A stretch of 64,000 nt of DNA from Zoogloea sp016790385. GTDB taxonomy: Bacteria > Pseudomonadota > Gammaproteobacteria > Burkholderiales > Rhodocyclaceae. Below the pieces are notes generated by a model. The model ran no database searches, had not been told where the DNA came from, and was given only the letters and a program-made list of their open reading frames with translations. Position numbers and translations under genes: made by a program. This document shows, in pieces, positions 52,115-60,939 of the stretch (position 1 is the stretch's first letter; each line of letters starts with the position of its first letter). The stretch lies in NCBI RefSeq assembly GCF_041916735.1, contig NZ_JAYRYY010000005.1; one strand, 5' to 3'.

Positions 52115-52144
52115 CGGGCGCCCTCCCGTGGGGGGCGCCCGTTT
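52115..52144 (+). terminator. Terminator after degQ
   Basis: Stem CGGGCGCCC (52115-52123) with GGGCGCCCG (52133-52141), followed by TTTACTT. Confidence 0.75.
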
Positions 52145-52281
52145 ACTTGTGTAACAAGTCACTGTTCTGGAGGAAAGCACGCCACAGTCAAATTGAGACA
52201 CCGGCTCTATAATCGCGACGACTGGCGCATTTGCACACGAAAAGATGCACCGCCACCACCATAACAACAACAGATCGTCCG

Positions 52282-54327
52282 ATGCTCTCGCTGCTCTTCC
52301 GGCGGTCCTTGCTTACCGCCCTTGCAGGCCTTGTATGCACGCTATCGCCTTGCGCTGCTGACAATCAGGCGCAATTCGGTGCAGAAACACCCTTCTTCGA
52401 AGATCTCCCCACGGTTCTGTCCGCATCCCGACTTCCCCAGGTTCTCAATGAGGCACCTGGAGCAGTCACCATTCTCGATCGTCATTTTATCCAGGCCACC
52501 GGTTACCGGGACATCGCACGCCTGCTTCGCCTGGTTCCCGGCATGCAGATCGGCCAGGAACGGGGGCATTCCCAGTGGGTCACCTACCACGGCCTGGGCA
52601 GCGACTATCCCACCGAAATCCAGGTGCTCGTTGACGGCCGCTCGGTCTATGCACCCAGCGCTTTTGGCGGCGTGGACTGGTCTTCCCTGCCCCTGACGGT
52701 CGATGAAATCGATCGCATAGAGGTTGTGCGCGGCACCAATTCCAATGCCTACGGCGCCAATGCCTTTCTCGGTGTGGTCAACATCATTACCCGCCACAGC
52801 CACCAGGGGCGCGGCGTGACGGTCCAGACAAATCTCGGGAGTCACGGCATATCCGATCTGCGGGCGAGCTGGACCGGCGGTTCCGACGACACCGGCATGC
52901 GCCTGACCGCAAGCCGGCTCCAGGACAATGGCTTCAGCAGGCTGAATGACTCCCGGGTCAGCCAAACAGTCAGCCTGCGCAGCGATCACCGCGTCAACGC
53001 AACGGATGAACTCACCGTGCGTGCCGGCTACAGCCGACTCGAACGGGGCATGGGCTACCCGGACTCCATCTACAACAACAACGGGGAACGCACCGCCAAT
53101 GCCGAAGTCAGCACCCTTCACCTCACTTGGCGCCGCACCTTCAGCCATGACGAGGAATGGCTGATCAGCTTCTACCGCAACCACGAAGCCAGCATTGACC
53201 GCTGGACCGCCAGTTCACCTTCCTTCCCCGTCGTCCCCCTCAACCGCGACCGCAGCAGCAACCGGACCAACATCGAACTGCAACACCGCTTCGCCCTCAC
53301 CTCACAGGCGCGGATGGTATGGGGCCTCGAAGGCCGGAGGGACGACTCGAAGGGCTCGTTCCTGTTCTTCGGTAGCGCCCCACCCGAAGTCAACATGTAT
53401 CGGGCATTTTCCAATTTCGACTGGCACCTCACACCGGCATGGCAATTGAATTTCGGCGGCTTGCTCGAAAAGAACGGTGACGTGGCCACCCAGTTCATTC
53501 CACGCGCCTTCCTGAACTGGCAGGCCAGCCCCTCCGACACCTTCCGGATGGGTTATGCCCGGGCCTGGCAACAACGCAATATGTTCGACATCTACGGGGA
53601 CGTGCGCGTCTATGCTTCGGGCACAGACCCGCGGACCGGCACTCCCGTTGCGTGGCCCTACGTACCCAACCCGAATTTGCGGACACCCTCGGTCGACACA
53701 CTGGAAGTGGGTTATCTGGGTCGCTTCCACGCCCTGGACGCGACCCTCGATCTACGGATATTCAACGAAAAAATCACCAACTTCGTCATCCGTCGCAACA
53801 TCCCGCAGTCCATCGCCCCCCTTGTCCTGAGTGCGCTGCCTTCGTCCCAGTTCGTCAACCTGGACTCGCCGGTTACGCTGCGCGGGCTTGAATATCAACT
53901 CCGCACCAAGCCCCGGGCCGGCACCGAGATCCTGTTCAACCACACCCTGATCGACCGCCACACCGACGAACCCGAGGTTGCCAAGCGCACCGCGCCCTAT
54001 ACCGCCAGCCTGACCTGGTTGCAGGACTTCGGCACGGGCTGGAAGAGCACCGCCAGCATCCTGCGCATGGGCTCCCTGGCCGGCGGCTACGGCTACGTTC
54101 CAACCTGCGACTACACCTCCCGCGCCTACACCAGCCTGGATCTGCGAATTGCCCGCACCCTGGAACTGGGCGGCCGCCGAACCGAAATTGCCCTCAGCGG
54201 CATCAACCTGGGCGAACGCCACCAGGAGATCGCCGACCGTTCGCAGCAATGCCTTCCGGCCTACCTGAACAAGCCGGTCAACCCGGCCTCCAGCATGGTC
54301 TGGCTGTCACTGGGCATCGAAATCTAA
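52282..54327 (+). CDS. TonB-dependent outer-membrane receptor
   Basis: 681 residues from the ATG at 52282; the open frame reaches a TTG at 52231 that is less likely. A signal peptide (1-24) precedes a TonB-box-like LPTVLSASRL, the plug domain (about 45-165; APGAVTILDRHFI, LRLVPGMQIGQ, VLVDGRSVYAPS, IDRIEVVRGTNSNAYGANAFLGVVNIIT) and a 22-strand-type barrel ending MVWLSLGIEI. It imports an unknown ligand with TonB energy. No transporter genes or Fur box are near. A TATAAT lies at about 52208. The C-terminus lacks the common terminal Phe, ending in Ile. Confidence 0.93.
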   Translation: MLSLLFRRSLLTALAGLVCTLSPCAADNQAQFGAETPFFEDLPTVLSASRLPQVLNEAPGAVTILDRHFIQATGYRDIARLLRLVPGMQIGQERGHSQWVTYHGLGSDYPTEIQVLVDGRSVYAPSAFGGVDWSSLPLTVDEIDRIEVVRGTNSNAYGANAFLGVVNIITRHSHQGRGVTVQTNLGSHGISDLRASWTGGSDDTGMRLTASRLQDNGFSRLNDSRVSQTVSLRSDHRVNATDELTVRAGYSRLERGMGYPDSIYNNNGERTANAEVSTLHLTWRRTFSHDEEWLISFYRNHEASIDRWTASSPSFPVVPLNRDRSSNRTNIELQHRFALTSQARMVWGLEGRRDDSKGSFLFFGSAPPEVNMYRAFSNFDWHLTPAWQLNFGGLLEKNGDVATQFIPRAFLNWQASPSDTFRMGYARAWQQRNMFDIYGDVRVYASGTDPRTGTPVAWPYVPNPNLRTPSVDTLEVGYLGRFHALDATLDLRIFNEKITNFVIRRNIPQSIAPLVLSALPSSQFVNLDSPVTLRGLEYQLRTKPRAGTEILFNHTLIDRHTDEPEVAKRTAPYTASLTWLQDFGTGWKSTASILRMGSLAGGYGYVPTCDYTSRAYTSLDLRIARTLELGGRRTEIALSGINLGERHQEIADRSQQCLPAYLNKPVNPASSMVWLSLGIEI

Positions 54328-54463
54328 GCCGGCGTTCGCTTTAGTTTTTGCCCCGGCAGGTCAAGCCGTCCAAGCCCGGCGAGACCGCCAGAAATCCTTT
54401 TGGCACTCCCATCACGAGCACAGCCAGATCCGGGGCTTTCCGCTACCGAAACTCGCTGCCGAG

Positions 54464-54799
54464 TCAGACACCATCCGACCCGACATTCTTGCGGATGAAA
54501 ACAGCGCGTTGGATATCGGTCACCCACACCAGACCGTCCCCGGTCTGGCCGGTGCTCGCAACCTGGACAATGTGATCGACCAGGGCATCCGCCATTTCAT
54601 CGGGAGCAATAATCTCGATCCGCACCTTGTCGGTGAAGTCGGTGAGAACCTCCTTGATCGTGTTCGGCGTGTGCCGGGAGGTGGAACCGCAGCCGGCCAC
54701 CTTGGATATGGTCATCCCCGGGAAACCCGGGATGGCCCGCAGCACCTCGCGCAGGCGTGGCAGTTTCTGGGGGCGGATGACAGCACGAATTTCCTTCAT
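54464..54799 (-). CDS. Divergent PII protein of metal-efflux operon (PII-NG type)
   Basis: 111 residues from the ATG at 54799. PII fold with KEIRAVIRPQKLPRLREVL and the TGQTGDGLVWV B-loop. The T-loop differs from GlnB/GlnK: CGSTSRHTPNTIKEVLTDF is one residue shorter, has no Tyr51 for uridylylation, and the 2-oxoglutarate-binding Gln39 position is Thr. Such proteins (PII-NG group) are found next to heavy-metal RND pumps. It is the last gene of the minus-strand metal operon, 56 bases after the pump gene. I infer a regulatory contact with the pump rather than nitrogen control. Confidence 0.88.
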   Translation of the reverse strand: MKEIRAVIRPQKLPRLREVLRAIPGFPGMTISKVAGCGSTSRHTPNTIKEVLTDFTDKVRIEIIAPDEMADALVDHIVQVASTGQTGDGLVWVTDIQRAVFIRKNVGSDGV

Positions 54800-54855
54800 G
54801 GGCGCTCCTTCATTCTGGGACGCGCGGCCCGTTCGGCCGCGCATCCAGCCGGGGG

Positions 54856-57800
54856 TCAGGCTTCGTAGGGGGTGTCGTCAAACCACTTATACAGGGTGGG
54901 TAGCACGACCAGGGTCAGCAGGGTGGAGGTGATCAGGCCTCCTATCACCACGATGGCAAGGGGGCGCTGCACTTCAGAGCCCGGGCCGGTGGCAAACAGA
55001 AAGGGAATCAGCGCCAGCAGGGCCACGGTCGCCGTCATCATCACCGGCCGGAAGCGCAGCGTCGCCCCCTGCACCACCGCCTGGGCCACCCCCATGCCCT
55101 CCGTGCGCAGGCTGCGGATGTAGCTGACCAGCACCACCCCGTTGAGCACCGCGATGCCCCACAGGGCAATGAAACCCACTGAGGCCGGCACCGACAGATA
55201 CTCGCCTGTCACGAGCAGGCCAAGCACGCCGCCGACACTGGCAAAAGGCAGCACCAGGATGATCAGGCTCGCCAGCTTGAGCGATCCGAACAGCAGGAAG
55301 AGCAGAAAGAAGATTGCCGCCACCGTCACCGGGATGATGATCGTCAGGTGGCCCATCGCCCGCTGGAGGTTCTGGAACTGCCCACCCCACTCCAGGTAAT
55401 AGCCATCCTTCAGCTCAACTTTCGCCTCGACCGTCTTCTGCAACTCGGCCACAAAACCCCCAAGGTCGCGATCCTTCACATTGATCGCCACAACCACGCG
55501 GCGCTTGGCCAACTCACGGGAGATCTGCGCCGGACCATCCACAATGTGGATTTGAGCGAGGTTCTCCAGCGCCACCTGCACCCCACCTGGGGCGTTCACC
55601 AGGATGTTCCCGATCTTCTCCACGTTGTCGCGGAAACTCTCGGGCAGGCGCACCACCGACGCAAAGCGCCGCTCGCCCTCATACACTTCGGTGGCCTGCT
55701 TGCCACCGATGGCCGCCTCGATCACATCGTTTACATCGGATACGTTCAAACCGTGCCGGGCGATGGCCGACCGGTCGATTTCAATGGACAGGTACTGCTG
55801 ACCGGTCACCCGCTCCACTCGGATATCGGTGGCCCCGGCAATCCCCGCCGCCACCCGGGCAATCTCCTCGGCCTTGTTCTTGAGCAAGGCCAGGTCGTCC
55901 CCGAACACCTTCACCGCCACGTCGGAGCGCACCCCGGTCACCATCTCGTCCACCCGGTCGGAGATGGGCTGGGCCATCACCACCTGGGCACCCGGCAACA
56001 CCTTGAGCTTCTCGCGCATCGCGTCGGCGATGGTGTCCTGGGTCCAGCCGGCGGGCCATTCGTCCCGCGGCTTGAGGCTGACGATGGGTGTCGACTCATT
56101 CTGGCCCTGGGGGTCGGCCGGCGATTCGCCACGCCCAACGCCGGAGATCGCCGACTTGACGCCGGGCACCTCCATGACCAGCTTCATGGCTTGCATTTCC
56201 ATCTTGATGGATTCATCCAGGGAGATATTGGGCACCCGGTTGATGCCCGGCACCACCGAGCCTTCCTTCATCTCCGGGATGAAGGCCGTCCCCAGGAAGG
56301 GGAACATGCCGAGGGTCACCACCAGCAGCACCACACCGCCCGCCACCGTCTTGCGGCTGTTGGCCACCGACCAGTGAAGCATCTTCAGATAAGGCGCCTT
56401 GATCTTCGCAATCAGCCAGGTATCGTGCTCGGCCCCCCCTTTGAGCAGATAAGACGACAGCACCGGCGTCAGGGTCAGGGACAGGAACAGGGACGCCGCC
56501 AGCGCAATGGCGATGGTGTAGGCGAGGGGCGCGAACATCTTGCCCTCCATGCCCTGCAAGGTCATCAGCGGCAGAAACACCAGGATGATGATGCCGACGC
56601 CGAAGATCACCGGCGTGGCCACCTCCTGCACCGCATCGAAGATGACCCGCACCTTGCTCTCCCCCTCGCCCACGTGGCCGAGGCGGGCAAAGGCGTTCTC
56701 CACCACCACCACCGAGCCGTCCACCATCAGACCGATGGCGATGGCCAGCCCCCCCAGGGACATCAGGTTGGCCGAGATGCCGTAATGGTTCATCGCCATG
56801 AAGGTCAGCAGCGGCGTCAGCACCAGCGTGGCCACCACGATGAGGCTGGAGCGCACATCGCCGAGGAACAGGAACAGCACCACCACCACGAGGGCGATAC
56901 CCTCCAGCAAGACCTTGATCACGGTCCACAAAGCGGCGTCCACCAGCTCGGAGCGATCATAGTAGGGCACGATCTTCAGGCCGTCGGGCAGCATGCCCTT
57001 GTCGTTGATCTCGGCCACCCGCGCCTTGATGCGACTCACCACCTCCTTGGCGTTGCCGCCACGGAGCATCATCACGATGCCACCCACCGATTCGGTGACC
57101 CCGTTCTTCACCACCGCACCCTGACGCACTTCGTGCCCGAAGGTCACTTCCGCCACATCGCGGATGTACACCGGCGTGCCATCAACCTCCTTCAACACGA
57201 TCGACCCGATGTCGGCCAGACTCTTGACCAGGCCGACACCGCGGATGAGGTACTGCTCCGAGTACTGGGGCAACACCCCGCCGCCCGAGTTGGCGTTGTT
57301 GCGGGCGACCGCCTCATAGACATCGCGAACCGTCAGGCGGTGGTGGCGCAGCCGGTCGGGATTCACCAGCACCTGGTATTGGCGTGCATAGCCCCCCTGG
57401 GAATTGATTTCGGCCACGCCGGGAATCGAACGCAGCAACGGACGGACCACCCAGTCCTGGACGATGCGCCGCTCCGTCAGCTCCTTTTCGGTAAGCTTCC
57501 GGTCACCATCGTCGGGGTGATCCAGGGTGTATTGGTAAACCTCACCAAGGCCGGTGGAAACCGGCCCCAGCACCGGCACCACGCCCTCGGGCATGCGGGC
57601 GCCCACTTCGAGCAGACGCTCCATGACCAACTGGCGGGCAAAATAAACATCGGTGGCGTCGGTGAACACCAGGGTGATCAGCGACAGGCCCGGTTTGTTG
57701 AGCGAGCGCATCTCCTCCAGCCCGGGCAGGCCGGTCATGGAGATCTCCAGCGGAACGGTCACAAAACGCTCCACCTCCTCGGGGGAACGGCCCTTGGCCT

Positions 57801-57954
57801 CGGTGGCGATCTGCACCTGAACGTTGGTGACGTCGGGGAAGGCATCCACCGACAGCTTGCGCGCGGCATTGAGGCCGAAGGCCAGCAACACCACGGCCAC
57901 CACCACCACCACCAGGCGCTGCTGGAGAGCGGCTCGGACTAATGATTGGATCAT
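54856..57954 (-). CDS. Heavy-metal efflux RND pump (CusA/CzcA family)
   Basis: 1032 residues with 12 membrane helices and two large periplasmic loops, HME-RND family. Start MIQSLVRAALQQRLVVVVVAVVLLAFGLNAARKLSVDAFPDVTNVQVQI. In TM4 the motif LAIAIGLMVDGSVVVVENAF has Asp412. Others: VTVPLEISMTGLPGLEEM, LVNPDRLRHHRLTVRDVYEAVARNNANSGGGVLP, RRVVVAINVKDRDLGGFV. It exports cations (copper/silver or zinc/cobalt/cadmium) by proton antiport; the metal cannot be settled here. It works with the adaptor and outer-membrane factor encoded upstream. Confidence 0.96.
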   Translation of the reverse strand: MIQSLVRAALQQRLVVVVVAVVLLAFGLNAARKLSVDAFPDVTNVQVQIATEAKGRSPEEVERFVTVPLEISMTGLPGLEEMRSLNKPGLSLITLVFTDATDVYFARQLVMERLLEVGARMPEGVVPVLGPVSTGLGEVYQYTLDHPDDGDRKLTEKELTERRIVQDWVVRPLLRSIPGVAEINSQGGYARQYQVLVNPDRLRHHRLTVRDVYEAVARNNANSGGGVLPQYSEQYLIRGVGLVKSLADIGSIVLKEVDGTPVYIRDVAEVTFGHEVRQGAVVKNGVTESVGGIVMMLRGGNAKEVVSRIKARVAEINDKGMLPDGLKIVPYYDRSELVDAALWTVIKVLLEGIALVVVVLFLFLGDVRSSLIVVATLVLTPLLTFMAMNHYGISANLMSLGGLAIAIGLMVDGSVVVVENAFARLGHVGEGESKVRVIFDAVQEVATPVIFGVGIIILVFLPLMTLQGMEGKMFAPLAYTIAIALAASLFLSLTLTPVLSSYLLKGGAEHDTWLIAKIKAPYLKMLHWSVANSRKTVAGGVVLLVVTLGMFPFLGTAFIPEMKEGSVVPGINRVPNISLDESIKMEMQAMKLVMEVPGVKSAISGVGRGESPADPQGQNESTPIVSLKPRDEWPAGWTQDTIADAMREKLKVLPGAQVVMAQPISDRVDEMVTGVRSDVAVKVFGDDLALLKNKAEEIARVAAGIAGATDIRVERVTGQQYLSIEIDRSAIARHGLNVSDVNDVIEAAIGGKQATEVYEGERRFASVVRLPESFRDNVEKIGNILVNAPGGVQVALENLAQIHIVDGPAQISRELAKRRVVVAINVKDRDLGGFVAELQKTVEAKVELKDGYYLEWGGQFQNLQRAMGHLTIIIPVTVAAIFFLLFLLFGSLKLASLIILVLPFASVGGVLGLLVTGEYLSVPASVGFIALWGIAVLNGVVLVSYIRSLRTEGMGVAQAVVQGATLRFRPVMMTATVALLALIPFLFATGPGSEVQRPLAIVVIGGLITSTLLTLVVLPTLYKWFDDTPYEA

Positions 57955-57963
57955 GGCCGGTCC

Positions 57964-59166
57964 TTACTCCAGTTCCTTGCGCTTGCGCTCGTTGTTCAGG
58001 TGAAAAGCACCCTCAACGAGAATCGGCTGTTCCGGCTTGAGCCCCGACAGGACCGCGCGCTTGCCATCCATGTCGGGGCCAAGACGCACCGGAGTCAGAC
58101 GGAACTGCCCCTTGCCCACCTCCACGAACACATTGTCGGCATCCCCGTCCCGCACCACGGCCTGAGACGGCACCACCACGCGCTCCACGGGCGCAGCCTG
58201 GATCAACATCGTGGCCAGCATGGCGGGCTTGAGCTGACGGCTGGCGTTATCCACCATGCTGCGTACCGTGATGGTGCGCGTTTCGGGATTGACCGTATCC
58301 GCCACATAGATCAGCTTGCCTGTCAGCCGCGAACCCAGCGCGGGCACATCGATATCCACCGTCTGCCCGGCCTTCACCAGGGCACCCTGCTGTTCCGGCA
58401 CCTCCGCCGTCACCCACACCCGCGACAGGTCCGCCACCACATACAGGGCATCAGCCGGCTGTACCACCTGCCCTTGGGCCACCTGACGCTCGACCACCGT
58501 GCCTGCCATCGTCGAGGCGACGGAGGTCACCGAGTTGATGGCGCCGGTGGTACCCAGGCGGTTGATCGCCGCGGATGACATTCCCAGCACCCGCAACTGG
58601 TCCGCCGCACCACGCTGCTCCGCCGAGGCAATCGACAATTCGCTCTCGCGACGCTGCAACTCCGCCTTGCCGATCACGTCGGCGGCAAACAACTGGCGCG
58701 CCCGCTCAACGCTGCGAGCCTGAAGATCAGCCTGGGCGCGGGCCTTGAGATAGCTGAGCTGGGCCTCACCCAGCTCGGTGCTGTTGATCACGGCCAGGGA
58801 ATCCCCCACCCGGACCTGCTGGCCCAGATGTGCCTGGATCTCGATCACCCGACCGGTCACGGTGGCACCGATGCGGGTCACCCGCGTCTGATCGAAATCC
58901 ACCTTGCCCGCCACCCTCAGAACGTCGGCCACCTGGGTGTTCCCGGCGGATGTGACCTTGATCGGAGCACCGAAATTGGGTGGCACCGTCACCAGCAGAG
59001 GGTCTGGCGGTGCAACGCTGACGGGTTCGCCTGTGCCCTCGCTCAGGGTTGTCTGAGCCGGCTGCTCGTTACCGGCCTTGCCGGCGGGTGCCTTGCCGGA
59101 ATCCTGGCAGGCGGCAAGGACAAGGGCGGACATCAACAGCGCCAGGGAAGTGGGTCGTAGCTTCAT
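57964..59166 (-). CDS. Efflux periplasmic adaptor (membrane fusion) lipoprotein
   Basis: 400 residues from the ATG at 59166; a TTG at 59184 overlapping the upstream stop is the alternative. The signal peptide ends in lipobox LAAC (17-20). Then the RND adaptor layout: barrel-sandwich/lipoyl half GRVIEIQAHLGQQVRVGDSLAVINS, alpha-hairpin (about 130-200), second half GTVVERQVAQGQVVQPADALYVVADLSRVWVTAEVPEQQ, beta-barrel GKLIYVADTVNPETRTITVRSMVDN and membrane-proximal domain. It bridges the RND pump and the outer-membrane factor. The operon context is the metal-efflux cluster. Confidence 0.95.
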   Translation of the reverse strand: MKLRPTSLALLMSALVLAACQDSGKAPAGKAGNEQPAQTTLSEGTGEPVSVAPPDPLLVTVPPNFGAPIKVTSAGNTQVADVLRVAGKVDFDQTRVTRIGATVTGRVIEIQAHLGQQVRVGDSLAVINSTELGEAQLSYLKARAQADLQARSVERARQLFAADVIGKAELQRRESELSIASAEQRGAADQLRVLGMSSAAINRLGTTGAINSVTSVASTMAGTVVERQVAQGQVVQPADALYVVADLSRVWVTAEVPEQQGALVKAGQTVDIDVPALGSRLTGKLIYVADTVNPETRTITVRSMVDNASRQLKPAMLATMLIQAAPVERVVVPSQAVVRDGDADNVFVEVGKGQFRLTPVRLGPDMDGKRAVLSGLKPEQPILVEGAFHLNNERKRKELE

Positions 59167-59180
59167 GGTGGGGTTTCCGG

Positions 59181-60413
59181 TCAATGGGAAGCGCGCAGGC
59201 GCTCGATTTCGATGACGGCCAATTGCAGCTCGTAGCGGGCAGCAATCAATTCGTTGCGCGCGGCTCGGAAAACGCGCTGGGCATCCAGGTAATCCAGAAT
59301 GCCGCGCTCGCCAAAGCGGTAGGCTGCCTCGGCCACCTTCAGGGCGGCCTCCGCCTCGCGCAGAATGCCGTTCTCGAGGGCATTCACCTGGTTTCGGGCA
59401 ATCTCGTAATGGCGGTAGGCCGCCTCAAGGGCCTGCAACAAGAGCAGCTCCTGGCTGTCCCGGTCGCTGCGGCTCTTCTGCAACAGGGCGCCGGCCTCGG
59501 CCACCTGGCCCCGGCGCTGGTCCCACAGGGGTACAACGGCCATTACGCCGATGCGAGTGTTGCGTAGCTCCACATCCCGGTCCTCGGCCACCTTCACGGC
59601 GAGTTCGGGATGCCGGCGCAGGCGCTCCAGCTCAAGCTGGCGCTCGGCACGGCGAACCTCCGCCTCCGCGCGGGCCAGCTCCGGATTGCGCGCCAGGACT
59701 TCGTCGCGCAGGGCGTCCAGGGACGGGACCCCCGGGCTGCTGGCCAGGGAACCCTCCACCTCGAACGCCACCGGCAGGGAAGGCCCGACCAGCCCCCGCA
59801 GGGCGGCGCGCGCCTGAGCCACCCGCAGGATGGCACTCTCGGAAGCCTTCTGAGCGTTGAGTAGCTCGGTATCGGCCTTGATCAACTCATAACGCGGCGC
59901 TTCGCCGGTCTGAACCCTAACCGCCACCCGCGCCCGGATCTGCTCGGCCAGGCTCAAATCCTCCCGGGTGGCCCGCTGTTCCGCCTGGCGCCTCAGGAGA
60001 TCGAAAAAACGCTGGTCGAGACGGGCCAGGAGATCCACCTCCAGGCTCCGCCCCTCCGCCTGACGGGCCTCCAGGCCGAAGGTGGCGGCACCGATGCGCG
60101 CGTCCCGTTGCCAGGGGTTGTCGATTCGCTGGGTCAGGGCGAGGCTCTGGGCGCCCCCGGTGGCCACGCCGGAGGTCCGCGCCTGGGTACGGCCGGCAAG
60201 AAACTCAAGCTCCGGGTTCGGATAGGCACCCGCACTGGTGATCTGGGCGCGGCCCGCATCGACCATGGCCCGGGCTGCCTGCAAGGAGGGATGGCTGGCT
60301 CGGGCCGCTTCGCGCAGGGCCTCAAGCCGGTAGGTGTCGGAGGGCGGCGGCGCCGCCACGGCCGTCAAGGTGGCCGCGGCAAGGGCGGCGGCCAGGGTGA
60401 GCTTCCTGAGCAT
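59181..60413 (-). CDS. TolC-family outer-membrane factor of metal efflux system
   Basis: 410 residues. Signal peptide (1-21, ends VAA). Two long coiled-coil hairpin repeats with the OEP pattern: LREAARASHPSLQAARAMVDAGRAQITSAGAYPNPELEFLAG, DLLARLDQRFFDLLRRQAEQRATREDLSLAEQIRARV, EVRRAERQLELERLRRHPELAVKVAED and LDYLDAQRVFRAARNELIAARYELQLAVIEIERLRA. It forms the outer-membrane channel and periplasmic tunnel for the pump (CzcC/CusC role). The stop codon overlaps the possible TTG of the adaptor gene. Confidence 0.95.
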   Translation of the reverse strand: MLRKLTLAAALAAATLTAVAAPPPSDTYRLEALREAARASHPSLQAARAMVDAGRAQITSAGAYPNPELEFLAGRTQARTSGVATGGAQSLALTQRIDNPWQRDARIGAATFGLEARQAEGRSLEVDLLARLDQRFFDLLRRQAEQRATREDLSLAEQIRARVAVRVQTGEAPRYELIKADTELLNAQKASESAILRVAQARAALRGLVGPSLPVAFEVEGSLASSPGVPSLDALRDEVLARNPELARAEAEVRRAERQLELERLRRHPELAVKVAEDRDVELRNTRIGVMAVVPLWDQRRGQVAEAGALLQKSRSDRDSQELLLLQALEAAYRHYEIARNQVNALENGILREAEAALKVAEAAYRFGERGILDYLDAQRVFRAARNELIAARYELQLAVIEIERLRASH

Positions 60414-60520
60414 GAAAATCCTTCAGCGCTTCTGGAACGCTGTCATTCGAGTCGTGAAACGACAGGGCCGGGACGTAAGCCTGCCGGAGACAAGGCACGC
60501 CGCCCTACCGGGCGGCACAC

Positions 60521-60823
60521 TCAGGCTCGCCTGGGTGGCGGTGGAGTCAGCCTGGGAACGATGGAGCGCCAGGCCGGATGAACCTCATCTGGCGGAGCAG
60601 CCGGCAGGAGACGGGCCCGAAAATCGGGCGTACAGGCGAGGGGACAGTCGAAGGGATCAAGACTGCCCTGATCCAGCTTTTCATCCGCAGCCGTATCGAC
60701 GGACTGCACCTGTTCGGTCAATTCCGTGGCCGCGGGGAGCTGGTCGACGGCGATAGCGCTGCCGGCCCAGAAAAGGACAAGACAGGCCATAACGAGAGAA
60801 AGAATTCGACGGATCAGGTGCAT
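60521..60823 (-). CDS. Small exported protein at head of metal-efflux operon
   Basis: 100 residues from the ATG at 60823; a GTG at 60868 is the alternative, and neither has a clear ribosome binding site. Signal peptide or anchor MHLIRRILSLVMACLVLFWAGSAIA, then an acidic stretch (LTEQVQSVDTAADEKLDQGSLD) and a Cys pair in DPFDCPLACTPDF. The position matches small proteins such as CzcI that open czc operons, but the sequence is not His-rich, so I do not assign it. It lies 107 bases before the outer-membrane factor gene. Confidence 0.6.
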   Translation of the reverse strand: MHLIRRILSLVMACLVLFWAGSAIAVDQLPAATELTEQVQSVDTAADEKLDQGSLDPFDCPLACTPDFRARLLPAAPPDEVHPAWRSIVPRLTPPPPRRA

Positions 60824-60905
60824 TGCAGCATTAAAGACCGACCGAGGCACGATGAGTTCCGCATTCACTTACGATTCGAGGGCGGTCCATGACGGGAGGC
60901 GTGAC

Positions 60906-60911
60906 TATAAT
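60906..60911 (+). promoter_or_regulatory. Candidate -10 for dacA
   Basis: TATAAT in GTGACTATAATCG, 29 bases before the dacA ATG. The -35 is not obvious. Confidence 0.45.
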
Positions 60912-60939
60912 CGCATCTTTTTCGCTTTTGCACCCTACC

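Noticed and set aside
55348..57942. 864-codon plus-strand open frame opposite the RND pump gene
   Set aside because: Extremely His-rich and exactly antisense to a conserved RND pump; a codon-bias artefact.
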